From Pseudomonas sp. ACM7 (GTDB taxonomy: Bacteria > Pseudomonadota > Gammaproteobacteria > Pseudomonadales > Pseudomonadaceae), in NCBI RefSeq assembly GCF_004136015.1, contig NZ_CP024866.1, positions 2,557,973 to 2,601,420 on the forward strand: a stretch of DNA of 43,448 bases, read 5' to 3'. Positions 33,248 through 40,933 of the stretch are shown piece after piece. The translations under genes were made by a program, and so were the position numbers. How positions within the stretch are numbered: position 1 is the first letter of the stretch; every line of letters begins with the position of its first letter. The notes under the pieces were generated by a model that was not told the origin of the DNA, did not search any database, and saw nothing but the letters and a program-made list of their open reading frames with translations.

Positions 33248-34390
33248 CTTGAGATATTTCTGTAATGGATTGCTTTAGTTGGGCTTTTGACGCGGGATTA
33301 TTTAATAAGTCATCGAACTGTGTTGCAGCACGAAGTACGAATTCCATTCGTTGATCCTTGTTTGCCAGATTGGACAATGGATTACTGCCAAAGGCAACCT
33401 TTCGTCCGTCTGCCGCCTTGCATTGACTTGCCAGAGTCAACTGGATTTCTTCTGCAGCTCCGGACAGCATCCCCGTGACCACGGATACGACATCTCCAGC
33501 ATGGGTGCCGCGCATTAGGTAAGCGAAGTGGGAATCGTCATACATCGCAGGTTGCAAAATGTTCAGCTGTTCGTGACGGGCCATAAATTCGACGCTTTTG
33601 GTAATTCTTCCTTCATCTATGGCTTTGAAAGTATCGGTCACTTCTGCACGCACCGCACCGAACTCTACTTTTTCAGCGATGGGCCACAGAACTTCATTTT
33701 TTTAGTTGCTTGCGTTTGGAAAGACAGGCTTCCATTTCTTTGAATCCCCGCACCATAAAAAACCGATGCAGCGGATAAACATCCAGAAACAGTGAGGTGT
33801 TACCGAGGGCAAGCATTTCATACACATAGTCCAACTGCTGCTGAACAACGGAACGAGAGTTGTCGCCGAAGCTAATATCATCAGTAGGAAGAGGATTGGC
33901 CGCTTTGGCGTTCGCTAATTCTTTCTCGATTTCTGGATCTGTCTTGCTGAGCTTGAACCCAAACCCTTCGAAAATAGTTTCCGATTTACCGGTCCGCAGC
34001 TTCTCCTGCGCAGCTTTTTGCGCGGCAATAGACGTTTGCAATTTGGTGGCATGAATCAACCCACATCCCACTTGCTTGGAAGCAAACGCCGCCAACCCCG
34101 CCCACTGAAACCGGTTATCCGCCAGCCACAACTGCGCATAGGCCGCGTTGATCTTGCGGTTGCGCACTTGCGGGTCGGCCAATCAACACGCCACCCGGTG
34201 CGACCCATTCTTCGGCTTCTTTCTGAAACCTGCGCCAGAGGCAGTTACAGGTCAGCAACGGCACTTCGACACGGGTTTTCGGGTTGGGACCGCCCTTGGT
34301 GGTTTCGCGTTTGCAGGCGGGCAGTTCGCAGGTGCTGTCCCAGAGTTTTTTCATGTCCAGGTCGTCTGGAGCGATGCATTGGCCGGTCAT
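33231..34390 (-). pseudogene. DUF2515-like putative T6SS effector, broken by two frameshifts
   Basis: Three successive frames together read as one protein of about 385 residues. Part 1 (34390 to about 34180) begins MTGQCIAPDDLDMKKLWDST and contains four cysteines. Part 2 (about 34180 to 33694) has NRKINAAYAQLWLADNRFQW, AAFASKQVGCGL and ALGNTSLFLDVYPLHRFF, which resemble DUF2515. Part 3 (about 33683 to 33231) has FGAVRAEVTDTFKAIDEGRI. Part 1 would continue into part 2 (VLI-ADPQ) if one of the two G residues at 34179-34180 (minus strand) were absent. Part 2 stops right after an A7 run at 33684-33690, and removing one A joins it to NEVLWPIAEKVEFG. The function is unknown; effector status is inferred from the PAAR gene upstream. 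Confidence 0.72.
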
Positions 34391-34409
34391 TTCATTCTTC
34401 CTTGAGGCG

Positions 34410-34916
34410 TCAGACAGTCCAGCGGACTACGGCGAGGTCGGGCTGTAAGGTGGCGACGCTTTGGGTCATGCCCAGGGCGTTGGTCTGGCCTTTGACGATG
34501 CGGCCTTCGGCGGTTTCGATTTCGTAGTCTTGTGCGGCAATCGGTTCGCCATTGCCGGCGCTGACCGCTTTGAATTCGACCAAGGGCTGGCCAATGATCG
34601 GCAGGGGTGGGACGAATGGCGTGGGGGTGTGAGTGCTGCCGATGATGACGTTTCCGGAGCCGCCAACCACTACACCGCCATGACTGGCAGTGCCATCGAC
34701 GGTCATGGCGTTCTAACCATTGATGAACACCGTCGACGAGAATGCGCCACTGAGAGCCTGGCCACACGTGCATTTGTCGCTGACCCGAGCGGCGGCGAGA
34801 CCGTTGAAAAAGACATCGGGTGAGCCGCTGGCGATGGGGTTGGTGCCGTGCCCTGGAAGCGGGCAGGTGGTGGGGTCCGTGAGGCCGGTTTTCCAGACAT
34901 ATGCATTCCTTGTCAT
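34410..34916 (-). pseudogene. PAAR-domain T6SS spike-tip protein interrupted by an amber codon
   Basis: From the ATG at 34916 the frame encodes the first part of a PAAR domain (DPTTCPLPGHGTNPIASGSP, VFFNGLAAARVSDKCTCG, SSTVFING) and then meets TAG at 34715-34713. The same frame continues open after the TAG with NAMTVDGTASHGG and VVVGGSGNVIIGS, exactly the second half of a PAAR domain. It then has a proline-rich linker and a small extension (DYEIETAEGRIVKGQTN) like the transthyretin-type domains of PAAR effectors. The intact protein would have about 168 residues; CAG to TAG is the simplest lesion. An ATG at 34706 could still give a separate 98-residue product. No T6SS structural genes are in the window. 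Confidence 0.8.
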
Positions 34917-35241
34917 TGTCGTTTGAAGCGAGCGGGGGACGCTAAACACCAGAACTCTGTGCGTCAACCTTTGGAAAGAGCTGTCGGCTAATTCTTCAAC
35001 TGCGTTGATGTGATTCACGCGCTCTACGACACATGTTTAATGACACCCAGAGTTACTTCTCGGAGGCTACAACGCCTTGCGCCGTTGCCTACGGTTACGC
35101 CAGAATCCGCCGGCTTGTGCGCCTAGAGGCCTGTCGATAACTTGGTTCCCGTCGCTGACCATCAGTGATCGGGTTTAGTAGCCCGGCCAGTCATCTCGGT
35201 TGTACAAGCGTCATCCAGTCAGGTATCCGCCTGCGCTTGAT

Positions 35242-35325
35242 GGTGGCTGTGCATAGGGCGCCCTCGGGCGCGCCGGGTGTTTTAGGTGACTTTGCCGGTC
35301 TACTAACCTGTGCACAGCTGCCACC
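35242..35325 (+). promoter_or_regulatory. Structured leader element upstream of the DUF6124 gene
   Basis: GGTGGCTGTGCA (35242-35253) pairs with TGCACA and GCCACC (35311-35316 and 35320-35325) to give a 12-bp stem with one 3-nt bulge. It closes a loop that contains a GC-rich hairpin (GGCGC/GCGCC near 35258-35274) and the strand CTACTAA (35300-35306). CTACTAA is complementary to TTAGTAG both upstream (35175-35181) and downstream (35334-35340). I recall similar leaders before other DUF6124 genes in pseudomonads. Whether it is an RNA regulator or a repeat is not known. Confidence 0.55.
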
Positions 35326-35374
35326 CTTTCGTATTAGTAGCGAACGGGTTGCGGCCATACTGGAGAAAGTCCCT

Positions 35375-35623
35375 ATGTTCAAAGTCACACCCAACCCTCC
35401 GCGCAAACCCAGCACCATCTTCCTCATCGACCCCAAGGTCGATAATGAAACCCTGCTCGCTCACGCCTGCGAATCGTTAGCGTCGGCCAGCGTCATGGCC
35501 AGTGATTTTGCCGGCTTTCTGGAAGGTTCTCAGCGCAACACCCTGCTGGGAATTCAGCAAATCATCATGTTGGGGGAATTGGCGGTGAATCGAGTGCTGG
35601 ATAACCTCGATCCGCCAGGGTAA
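35375..35623 (+). CDS. DUF6124 family small protein
   Basis: An 82-residue protein that starts MFKVTPNPPRKPSTIFLIDP and continues with two helices (LLAHACESLASASVMASDF and LLGIQQIIMLGELAVNRVLD). This is the usual size and pattern of DUF6124 (formerly grouped with DUF3077), a family found in many copies in fluorescent pseudomonads and of unknown function. GGAGAAAG precedes the ATG at 35375. The frame is open up to 35165, but that part is the structured leader and is not counted as coding. Confidence 0.85.
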   Translation: MFKVTPNPPRKPSTIFLIDPKVDNETLLAHACESLASASVMASDFAGFLEGSQRNTLLGIQQIIMLGELAVNRVLDNLDPPG

Positions 35624-35681
35624 TCACTCAGCTCTGAAGTCAGAGGGCTTGTCCCAAATACCTGTTGATTGAGCAAAAAAA

Positions 35682-35771
35682 TGTGGGAGCAAGCTTGCTC
35701 GCGATAGCGGCCTCTCAGTCAACATCAATGTTGAATGTGATGGCCTCATCGCGAGCAAGCTCGCTCCCACA
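35682..35771. repeat. REPIN after the DUF6124 gene
   Basis: Inverted REP cores begin at 35682 and end at 35771. The spacer contains AACATCAATGTTGAATG; the last part recurs beside the REP at the right edge of the window (ATCAATGTTGAATG at 43435-43448). Confidence 0.9.
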
Positions 35772-35802
35772 GGTTTTGTGTACTAACTGAAAGACATCAG
35801 GG

Positions 35803-36570
35803 TTACTGACCCGGAATGTCCTTGCGCAGTTTCACCGGATCCTGCTGCTTGCGCTTTTTCGCCATCGCGGTGCGCATCTTGATGTTGATCGCTTCCACCG
35901 CCAGCGAGAACGCCATGGCGAAGTAGACGTAGCCTTTTGGCACGTGAACGTCGAGGGATTCAGCAATCAGCACAGTACCGACGATCAACAGGAACGACAG
36001 CGCCAGCATCTTCAGCGACGGGTGCTTGTCGATGAACTCGCTGATGGTGCCGGAAGCCCACATCATCACCAGTACGGCAACGATGATGGCCGCGACCATG
36101 ACCGGAACGTAGGACACCATGCCCACGGCGGTGATAACCGAGTCCAGCGAGAACACGATGTCGATGATTGCGATCTGGATGATGGTGTAGAGGAAGTTGC
36201 CGCCCTTGCCGCCCGGCTCCTCATTGGTTTCGTCTTCACCTTCCAGCGCGTGGTACATCTCTTGCGAGCTCTTCCACAGCAGGAACAGACCACCGAAGAA
36301 CAGGATCAGGTCTCGCCCGGAAATACCCTGGCCGAACACTTCGAACAAGTCGGCGGTAAGGCGCATGACCCAAGTGATCGACAGCAGCAACAGAATCCGC
36401 GTAACCATGGCCAGTGCCAGGCCGAAAATCCGGGTGCGCTGTTGCATGTGCTTGGGCATGCGGCTGACCAGGATCGAAATCATAATGATGTTATCGATAC
36501 CCAGGACGATTTCCAGGGCGGTCAGGGTGAAGAAGGCAACCCAGATTTCAGGGTTGGTCAGCCATTCCAT
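35803..36570 (-). CDS. TerC-family integral membrane protein
   Basis: A 255-residue membrane protein with about seven helices. TerC signatures are LEIVLGIDNIIMISILVSRM near residue 20 and the internal repeat IIDIVFSLDSVITAVGMV near 135, each with the conserved Asp. Family members are linked to metal (notably manganese) export and tellurite resistance; the substrate here is open. The basic tail (AMAKKRKQQDPVKLRKD) is cytoplasmic. Only 85 bp separate it from the CitMHS stop on the same strand, with a terminator between, and no Mn-riboswitch-like structure was found there. Confidence 0.9.
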   Translation of the reverse strand: MEWLTNPEIWVAFFTLTALEIVLGIDNIIMISILVSRMPKHMQQRTRIFGLALAMVTRILLLLSITWVMRLTADLFEVFGQGISGRDLILFFGGLFLLWKSSQEMYHALEGEDETNEEPGGKGGNFLYTIIQIAIIDIVFSLDSVITAVGMVSYVPVMVAAIIVAVLVMMWASGTISEFIDKHPSLKMLALSFLLIVGTVLIAESLDVHVPKGYVYFAMAFSLAVEAINIKMRTAMAKKRKQQDPVKLRKDIPGQ

Positions 36571-36603
36571 GTGTATTCCTTTGTGGATGTGTTAAACCAC
36601 GAA

Positions 36604-36636
36604 GGGCCCGGGCTTCAAACAACAAAGCCTGGACCC
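36604..36636 (-). terminator. Terminator hairpin after the CitMHS gene
   Basis: On the minus strand GGGTCCAGGCTT pairs with AAGCCCGGGCCC (one G-T pair and one A-C mismatch in 12), within the CitMHS-TerC gap. No good T-run follows. Confidence 0.6.
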
Positions 36637-36655
36637 GTCATGGTGAGTCTTGGGC

Positions 36656-37963
36656 TTATAGAGTGCTGAACAGCGGAAAAATCCCCATCAGCAAGGCGGC
36701 GATCAGTATGCACATGCAAACCAGCACTGCCCACTTCAGGGTAAAACGCTGGTGATCACCGAAGTCGATACCGGCCAGGGCCACCAACAGGTAGGTCGAT
36801 GGTACCAGCGGGCTCAACAGGTGGACGGGCTGACCGACGATCGAGGCACGTGCCATTTCAACCGCGGTTATACCGTAATGGCTGGCGGCTTCCGCAAGTA
36901 CCGGTAACACGCCGTAATAAAATGCATCGTTCGACATGAAGAACGTGAACGGCATGCTCACCAGTGCAGTGATCACCGCCAGGTACGGGCCGAGGAAGTC
37001 CGGGATAACCGCCAACAGGCTTTTCGACATCGCATCGACCATGCCGGTGCCCGACAGGATACCGGTGAAGATACCGGCCGCGAAGATCAAACCGACTACC
37101 GCCAGCACGCTACCGGCGTGGGCCGCGACGCGGTCCTTCTGCTGTTGCAGGCACGGATAGTTGACGATCATCGCGATGCTGAACGCCACCATGAACAGCA
37201 CAGGCATCGGCAACAGACCGGCAACCAGGGTGCACATCAGGGCCAGGGTCAGGGCGCCGTTGAACCAGATCAAATTCGGACGACGGGCATCCGGGAATTG
37301 CGAAACGCTGATTTCACTGTGGTCTATTTCTTCGCCCACCAGGTGCAGCTCACCCAGGCGCGCACGCTCACGCTTGCCATAGAAGTAGGCAATCAAGAGG
37401 ATTGCCACAACGCCGAAAGCCATCGCCGGAATCATGGGTACGAAAATATCGGACGGGTCCACATGCAGCGCACTGGCGGCGCGAGCGGTCGGGCCGCCCC
37501 ATGGCGTCATGTTCATCACGCCACCGGCGAGGATGATCAGGCCGGCCATGATCCGCGGGCTCATGCCGATGCGGGCGTAGAGCGGCAGCATGGCGGCCAC
37601 GCAGATCATATAAGTGGTCGCGCCGTCACCATCGAGGGAGACGACGAGCGCCAGTACGGCGGTGCCGACCGAAACTTTCAACGGGTCGCCCTTGACCAGT
37701 TTGAGGATCTTGCGCACGGCCGGGTCGAACAGGCCGGAGTCAATCATCAGGGCGAAGTACAGAATGGCGAACATCAGCATCACACCGGTCGGTGCGAGCT
37801 TGGTGATGCCTTCGAGCATCATCGGGCCGATCTTCGGCGCAAAACCACCGAACAGCGCGAACAGAATCGGGATGATGATCAGAGCGATCAGCGCGGAAAG
37901 GCGCTTGGTCATGATCAGGAACATGAACGTGATGACCATGGCAAAGCCAAGGAAAGTCAGCAT
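36656..37963 (-). CDS. CitMHS-family citrate:metal symporter
   Basis: A 435-residue secondary transporter with about eleven hydrophobic helices. Family signatures are LDGDGATTYMICVAAMLPLY, NMTPWGGPTARAASALHVDP near residue 150, and VSMPFTFFMSNDAFYYGVLP with SIVGQPVHLLSPLVPSTYLL near the end. CitMHS proteins import citrate complexed with Mg2+ or other divalent ions. P. aeruginosa has a citrate transporter gene in this neighbourhood, as I recall. No two-component genes for citrate sensing are nearby. The promoter lies in the 319-bp divergent gap upstream. Confidence 0.92.
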   Translation of the reverse strand: MLTFLGFAMVITFMFLIMTKRLSALIALIIIPILFALFGGFAPKIGPMMLEGITKLAPTGVMLMFAILYFALMIDSGLFDPAVRKILKLVKGDPLKVSVGTAVLALVVSLDGDGATTYMICVAAMLPLYARIGMSPRIMAGLIILAGGVMNMTPWGGPTARAASALHVDPSDIFVPMIPAMAFGVVAILLIAYFYGKRERARLGELHLVGEEIDHSEISVSQFPDARRPNLIWFNGALTLALMCTLVAGLLPMPVLFMVAFSIAMIVNYPCLQQQKDRVAAHAGSVLAVVGLIFAAGIFTGILSGTGMVDAMSKSLLAVIPDFLGPYLAVITALVSMPFTFFMSNDAFYYGVLPVLAEAASHYGITAVEMARASIVGQPVHLLSPLVPSTYLLVALAGIDFGDHQRFTLKWAVLVCMCILIAALLMGIFPLFSTL

Positions 37964-38282
37964 GGGAATACTCCAGGCATAGCGCGGCTAGGGAATGGGC
38001 GAACCGGGTGGGTCAGCGCAGAACGGGAAGCACGAGGCGTATGGGCGGAGTGACAGCGAAGTGGCGGGTAGCAGAGGACATCAGGATCACCATTGTTGTT
38101 GTTAAATGGGCTGTGCGAGCGATAAAACACTGGCATTGGCCGACCGGTCTGTTGCCGGTAGTGGGGGCGATCCTAATCGGGGAAGCTTTCACCCAGCTTT
38201 CGCGGATGAAAGCATTGACCAGATGTGCAACCGGTCGTCGGGCGGGGTAAAAGTCCCTGAAAGCAGGGCAGGAGGACAAAAC
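37964..38282. other. 319-bp divergent gap between CitMHS and GFA genes
   Basis: No protein gene is convincing. The gap holds an inverted repeat GCTTTCA/TGAAAGC (38184-38190 and 38207-38213). A small hairpin CCCTG-AAAG-CAGGG (38255-38268) stands directly before the AGGAGGA ribosome binding site of the GFA gene and could influence its translation. Promoters of both genes must lie here but were not resolved. Confidence 0.5.
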
Positions 38283-38684
38283 ATGGTCGAAATTCATACA
38301 GGCGGCTGCCACTGCGGACATCTGCGCTATCAATTCAGTGGGCCTTTGCACGACATCGCCCACTGTCATTGTTCGATTTGCCGACGGGTCAGCGGCGGGA
38401 TCGTGACCACCTGGATCACCCTGCCCGCGTCAGCCTTTGAATGGGTGAAGGGGATACCCGCGCAGTACGACTCTTCAACAACCTGCGTGCGGTATTTTTG
38501 CGGCAACTGTGGGGCGCAGCTGGCGCTGTCAACGCACCTGAGCCCGGACAGCATCGACGTGACCATCGCCACCCTCGATCATCCCGAGCAGGCACCCGCC
38601 CAACGGCATATCTGGACGGACAACCGTCTGCCCTGGCTGCATCTGGATGAACATTTGCCCGGCGAAGCTGAGGAACAGTTGTAA
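38283..38684 (+). CDS. GFA family zinc-binding protein
   Basis: A 133-residue protein of the glutathione-dependent formaldehyde-activating (GFA) fold. The zinc-ligand pattern is complete: GGCHCGHLRY, CHCSICRRVSGG and YFCGNCGAQL. Family members include Gfa and CENP-V-like proteins. Real substrates are mostly unknown, so formaldehyde should not be assumed. A strong AGGAGGAC ribosome binding site precedes the ATG. The gene converges with the DOPA-dioxygenase-like gene; only 5 bp separate the two stops. Confidence 0.9.
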   Translation: MVEIHTGGCHCGHLRYQFSGPLHDIAHCHCSICRRVSGGIVTTWITLPASAFEWVKGIPAQYDSSTTCVRYFCGNCGAQLALSTHLSPDSIDVTIATLDHPEQAPAQRHIWTDNRLPWLHLDEHLPGEAEEQL

Positions 38685-38689
38685 ACTGA

Positions 38690-39016
38690 TCAAAAAATAG
38701 ACAGATCCAGTGGCCGAATCGCGCCCATCCAGATGGCGTGCTCGGAGTGGTCGAGCAGATCGTCGCCGGTGTCCGGGTGCAGGAACACCACCAAACCCTT
38801 GCGGTTGAGCGCAAGCCAGGGCAGCACGTCGCCGATGTATTGCGGCTCGAAAGCCAACTGGCAGCTCCAATCCGGGTGCGGGCCCACCGGGCGTTCATGG
38901 ACGCGACCCATTTTCACTGGAAACAGTTGCGCCGCCTGCTCACACAAGGCTCGCGCCTGAGGAAGGGTGCTGGCGTCGAAATAAACATGGGCGTGGTAGC
39001 CCTTGATCCGCTGCAT
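38690..39016 (-). CDS. DOPA 4,5-dioxygenase family protein
   Basis: A 108-residue protein matching the small DOPA 4,5-dioxygenase-like family. It has GYHAHVYFDAST at the N-terminus, the central GPHPDWSCQLAF and the C-terminal LVVFLHPDTGDDLLDHSEHA with several conserved His. In plants and fungi relatives cleave DOPA; in bacteria the role is not established. The ATG at 39016 gives the normal family length. The in-frame extension to 39400 runs over the divergent gene and is rejected. It is divergent from the NAD(P)-binding protein gene. Confidence 0.85.
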   Translation of the reverse strand: MQRIKGYHAHVYFDASTLPQARALCEQAAQLFPVKMGRVHERPVGPHPDWSCQLAFEPQYIGDVLPWLALNRKGLVVFLHPDTGDDLLDHSEHAIWMGAIRPLDLSIF

Positions 39017-39097
39017 TTGAAAGCCTCTGAACCGAGTCGAACCGGCGTTGTTCCCACAGGTCACACGCCATATAGGTAGGAAGAACGGAGCACGGCC

Positions 39098-39763
39098 ATG
39101 AAAAATGCCGAAACCCCGGTGGTGAAAGTGGTGCTTTATGGTGCCATGAGTAGCCTGGGCAGTGCGCTGATGGCTGAAATGCTGCGGCGCCAACATGAAG
39201 TGATCGCGATTCTCGATGATTTGACGGCGCTCGCGCCGCGCCCGGGATTGCGGACCAAGACCGGTGATTTGTTCGACGCCAAGCGAGTCAAGCAGAGCGT
39301 CGCCGGGTGTTCGGCGGTGATCTGTCTCCTGGATGCACCCGGATTGCCGATGAACAGCGAGCACGTGGAAAAATCCATCGTGCCCGGCCCGGTCGAGCAA
39401 GTGCTGGCGGTGGATGCTCTGATCGATGGCATGCAGGCCTCAGGGATTGCCCGGCTGTTTCTGGTCGGAGATTTCGAGGTACTGGACGATCCGGAGATCG
39501 AAGATCGACTGCAACGCCACGCCGCCGAAGAAATCCGCGAGGCCCTGCAAAGTAGCACCTTGCACTGGACGCTGGTGAATGCGCCCCGCGGGGTGCCCGG
39601 GCTGACCATCGAACATTTCAGCCACGTCAGCAGCAGCCTGGAGCCGGGTCTCGCCGAACCGCTTGAACGGTTGAGCCGGGTGGCGGTCGGGATTGCCGAT
39701 GAGTTGCGGTTGAACCTGCATGTCGGTGAGCATGTGAATTTCGTTGCGACTTCAGAGCCGTAA
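39098..39763 (+). CDS. NAD(P)-binding Rossmann-fold protein
   Basis: A 221-residue protein of the atypical short-chain dehydrogenase/NAD(P)H-binding type (YwnB/NmrA-like). It begins with a beta-alpha-beta nucleotide-binding motif (VVLYGAMSSLGSALMAEML). It then has a Rossmann segment ending in GDLFDAKRVKQSVAGCSAVI and a later LHWTLVNAPRG, which takes the place of the usual Trp/Pro-rich loop. No YxxxK catalytic pair is evident, so it may be a redox sensor or an isomerase and not a dehydrogenase. The stop overlaps the left arm of a 29-bp inverted repeat. Confidence 0.8.
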   Translation: MKNAETPVVKVVLYGAMSSLGSALMAEMLRRQHEVIAILDDLTALAPRPGLRTKTGDLFDAKRVKQSVAGCSAVICLLDAPGLPMNSEHVEKSIVPGPVEQVLAVDALIDGMQASGIARLFLVGDFEVLDDPEIEDRLQRHAAEEIREALQSSTLHWTLVNAPRGVPGLTIEHFSHVSSSLEPGLAEPLERLSRVAVGIADELRLNLHVGEHVNFVATSEP

Positions 39764-39862
39764 AGATCGCAGCCTGCGGCAGCTCCTACAGGGCTCCGCG
39801 TATCGGCATCGATCTTTGCCATGCGCGGCCCACTGTAGGAGCTGCCGCAGGCTGCGATCTTT
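39762..39862. repeat. Perfect 29-bp inverted repeat, third palindrome family
   Basis: Arms 39762-39790 and 39834-39862 are exact reverse complements built on GATCGCAGCCTGCGGCAGCT. They begin with AAA and end with TTT, so the element could serve as a bidirectional terminator for the two convergent genes that flank it. Confidence 0.9.
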
Positions 39863-39868
39863 TCGCTT

Positions 39869-40819
39869 CTAAACGGCAATCGACGGTAACGGTAAGCCGT
39901 TCAGCGATTGCGCACTGCTGGCCTGCTCGGCCATCAGCCAGTCCACAAACTGTTGAATCAGCGCACCACGCCTTTTTCGCTGGGGCAGGACCACGTAATA
40001 GCCGAGCCTGGAAATGACAGTTTCCGCAATCGGTCGACACAACAAACCTTGCGCCAGCAAGTTATCCACAAGGTGCCGCCACCCGATGGCCACGCCCTGG
40101 CCGCCAATTGCCGCCTGGATCAGCAACGTGTAATTGTCGAAGCGCAATTGCCCAGGCGCGGGTGCCGAAGCGATCCCCAACTCCCGAAACACGCCGCTCC
40201 AGTCGAACCAGTTGCTACTGTTTTCGCCTCGAAGGTGCAGCAGCGGGAACTCGAGCAATGACTGGGATGGCAAGGGCAGGGGACGATCCTTCAACAGCAG
40301 CGGGCTGCACACCGGAAAGACTTCTTCGCTGAACAGCCAATGGCTTTCGCCCTGCTTGAATCGGCCATCACCAAACAACACCGCCACATCAATATCGGTG
40401 CGCAGCATGTTGAGGCTGCGTTCGCTGGTGACCAGGCTGACATCCACCTGAGGATTGGCGGCATGGAAGCGGTGCAGGCGCGGCATCAGCCAATACGCGG
40501 CGAAGGCGAAATCGGTGGCGACCTGCAACACTTCATGTTGGTGCTGTGCACTGATCGCACTCAATCCTGCGTCGATGTTCTGCAATCCGAGCTGAACCTG
40601 CTCAAACAGGATCGTTCCGGCCTCGGTCAATTCAATGCCACGATAGATCCGGTCGAACAGCCGCGTCCCGAGTTGCTCTTCCAACCGTTTGATCTGCTGG
40701 CTGATGGCCGGTTGCGTGGTGCCGAGCTCTACCGCGGCAGCCGTGAAACTGCGCTGACGGGCCGCCGCTTCAAAGGCGCGAAGCAAATCCAGAGACAAAT
40801 CACCAAGGGCGTCATACAT
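39869..40819 (-). CDS. LysR-family regulator of choline-sulfate utilisation
   Basis: A 316-residue LysR-type regulator. The N-terminal winged helix (LLRAFEAAARQRSFTAAAVE, TQPAISQQIKRLEEQLGTRL) is followed by a periplasmic-binding-protein-like effector domain (about 95-300). It is transcribed divergently from betC, and the 114-bp gap probably holds the shared promoter. Such a regulator next to betC is typical of choline-O-sulfate catabolic modules, so the inducer is probably choline sulfate or choline. This is inferred from position. Confidence 0.9.
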   Translation of the reverse strand: MYDALGDLSLDLLRAFEAAARQRSFTAAAVELGTTQPAISQQIKRLEEQLGTRLFDRIYRGIELTEAGTILFEQVQLGLQNIDAGLSAISAQHQHEVLQVATDFAFAAYWLMPRLHRFHAANPQVDVSLVTSERSLNMLRTDIDVAVLFGDGRFKQGESHWLFSEEVFPVCSPLLLKDRPLPLPSQSLLEFPLLHLRGENSSNWFDWSGVFRELGIASAPAPGQLRFDNYTLLIQAAIGGQGVAIGWRHLVDNLLAQGLLCRPIAETVISRLGYYVVLPQRKRRGALIQQFVDWLMAEQASSAQSLNGLPLPSIAV

Positions 40820-40933
40820 AAGCTGTGCTTATCCTAGTCATTGCCGTGCATGGGCTTTACCACAAATTGCTTGGGCTACATGCTCGATCGCAGCACTCTC
40901 GCATAAATATTCACTATGGAATGCCGCGATCAC

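Noticed and set aside
33231..34916. Sequencing or assembly error as the explanation of the T6SS-module lesions
   Set aside because: Considered and not fully excluded, because one shift and the possible fourth lesion lie in short homopolymers. The amber codon is a substitution and no other gene in the window is broken, so real decay is preferred.
36571..36655. Manganese (yybP-ykoY) riboswitch before the TerC gene
   Set aside because: The gap is only 85 bp and is occupied by the CitMHS terminator hairpin. No matching structure or consensus loops seen.
38008..38250. 80-codon plus-strand frame in the CitMHS-GFA gap
   Set aside because: No recognisable domain or signal. Its start overlaps the presumed CitMHS promoter region.
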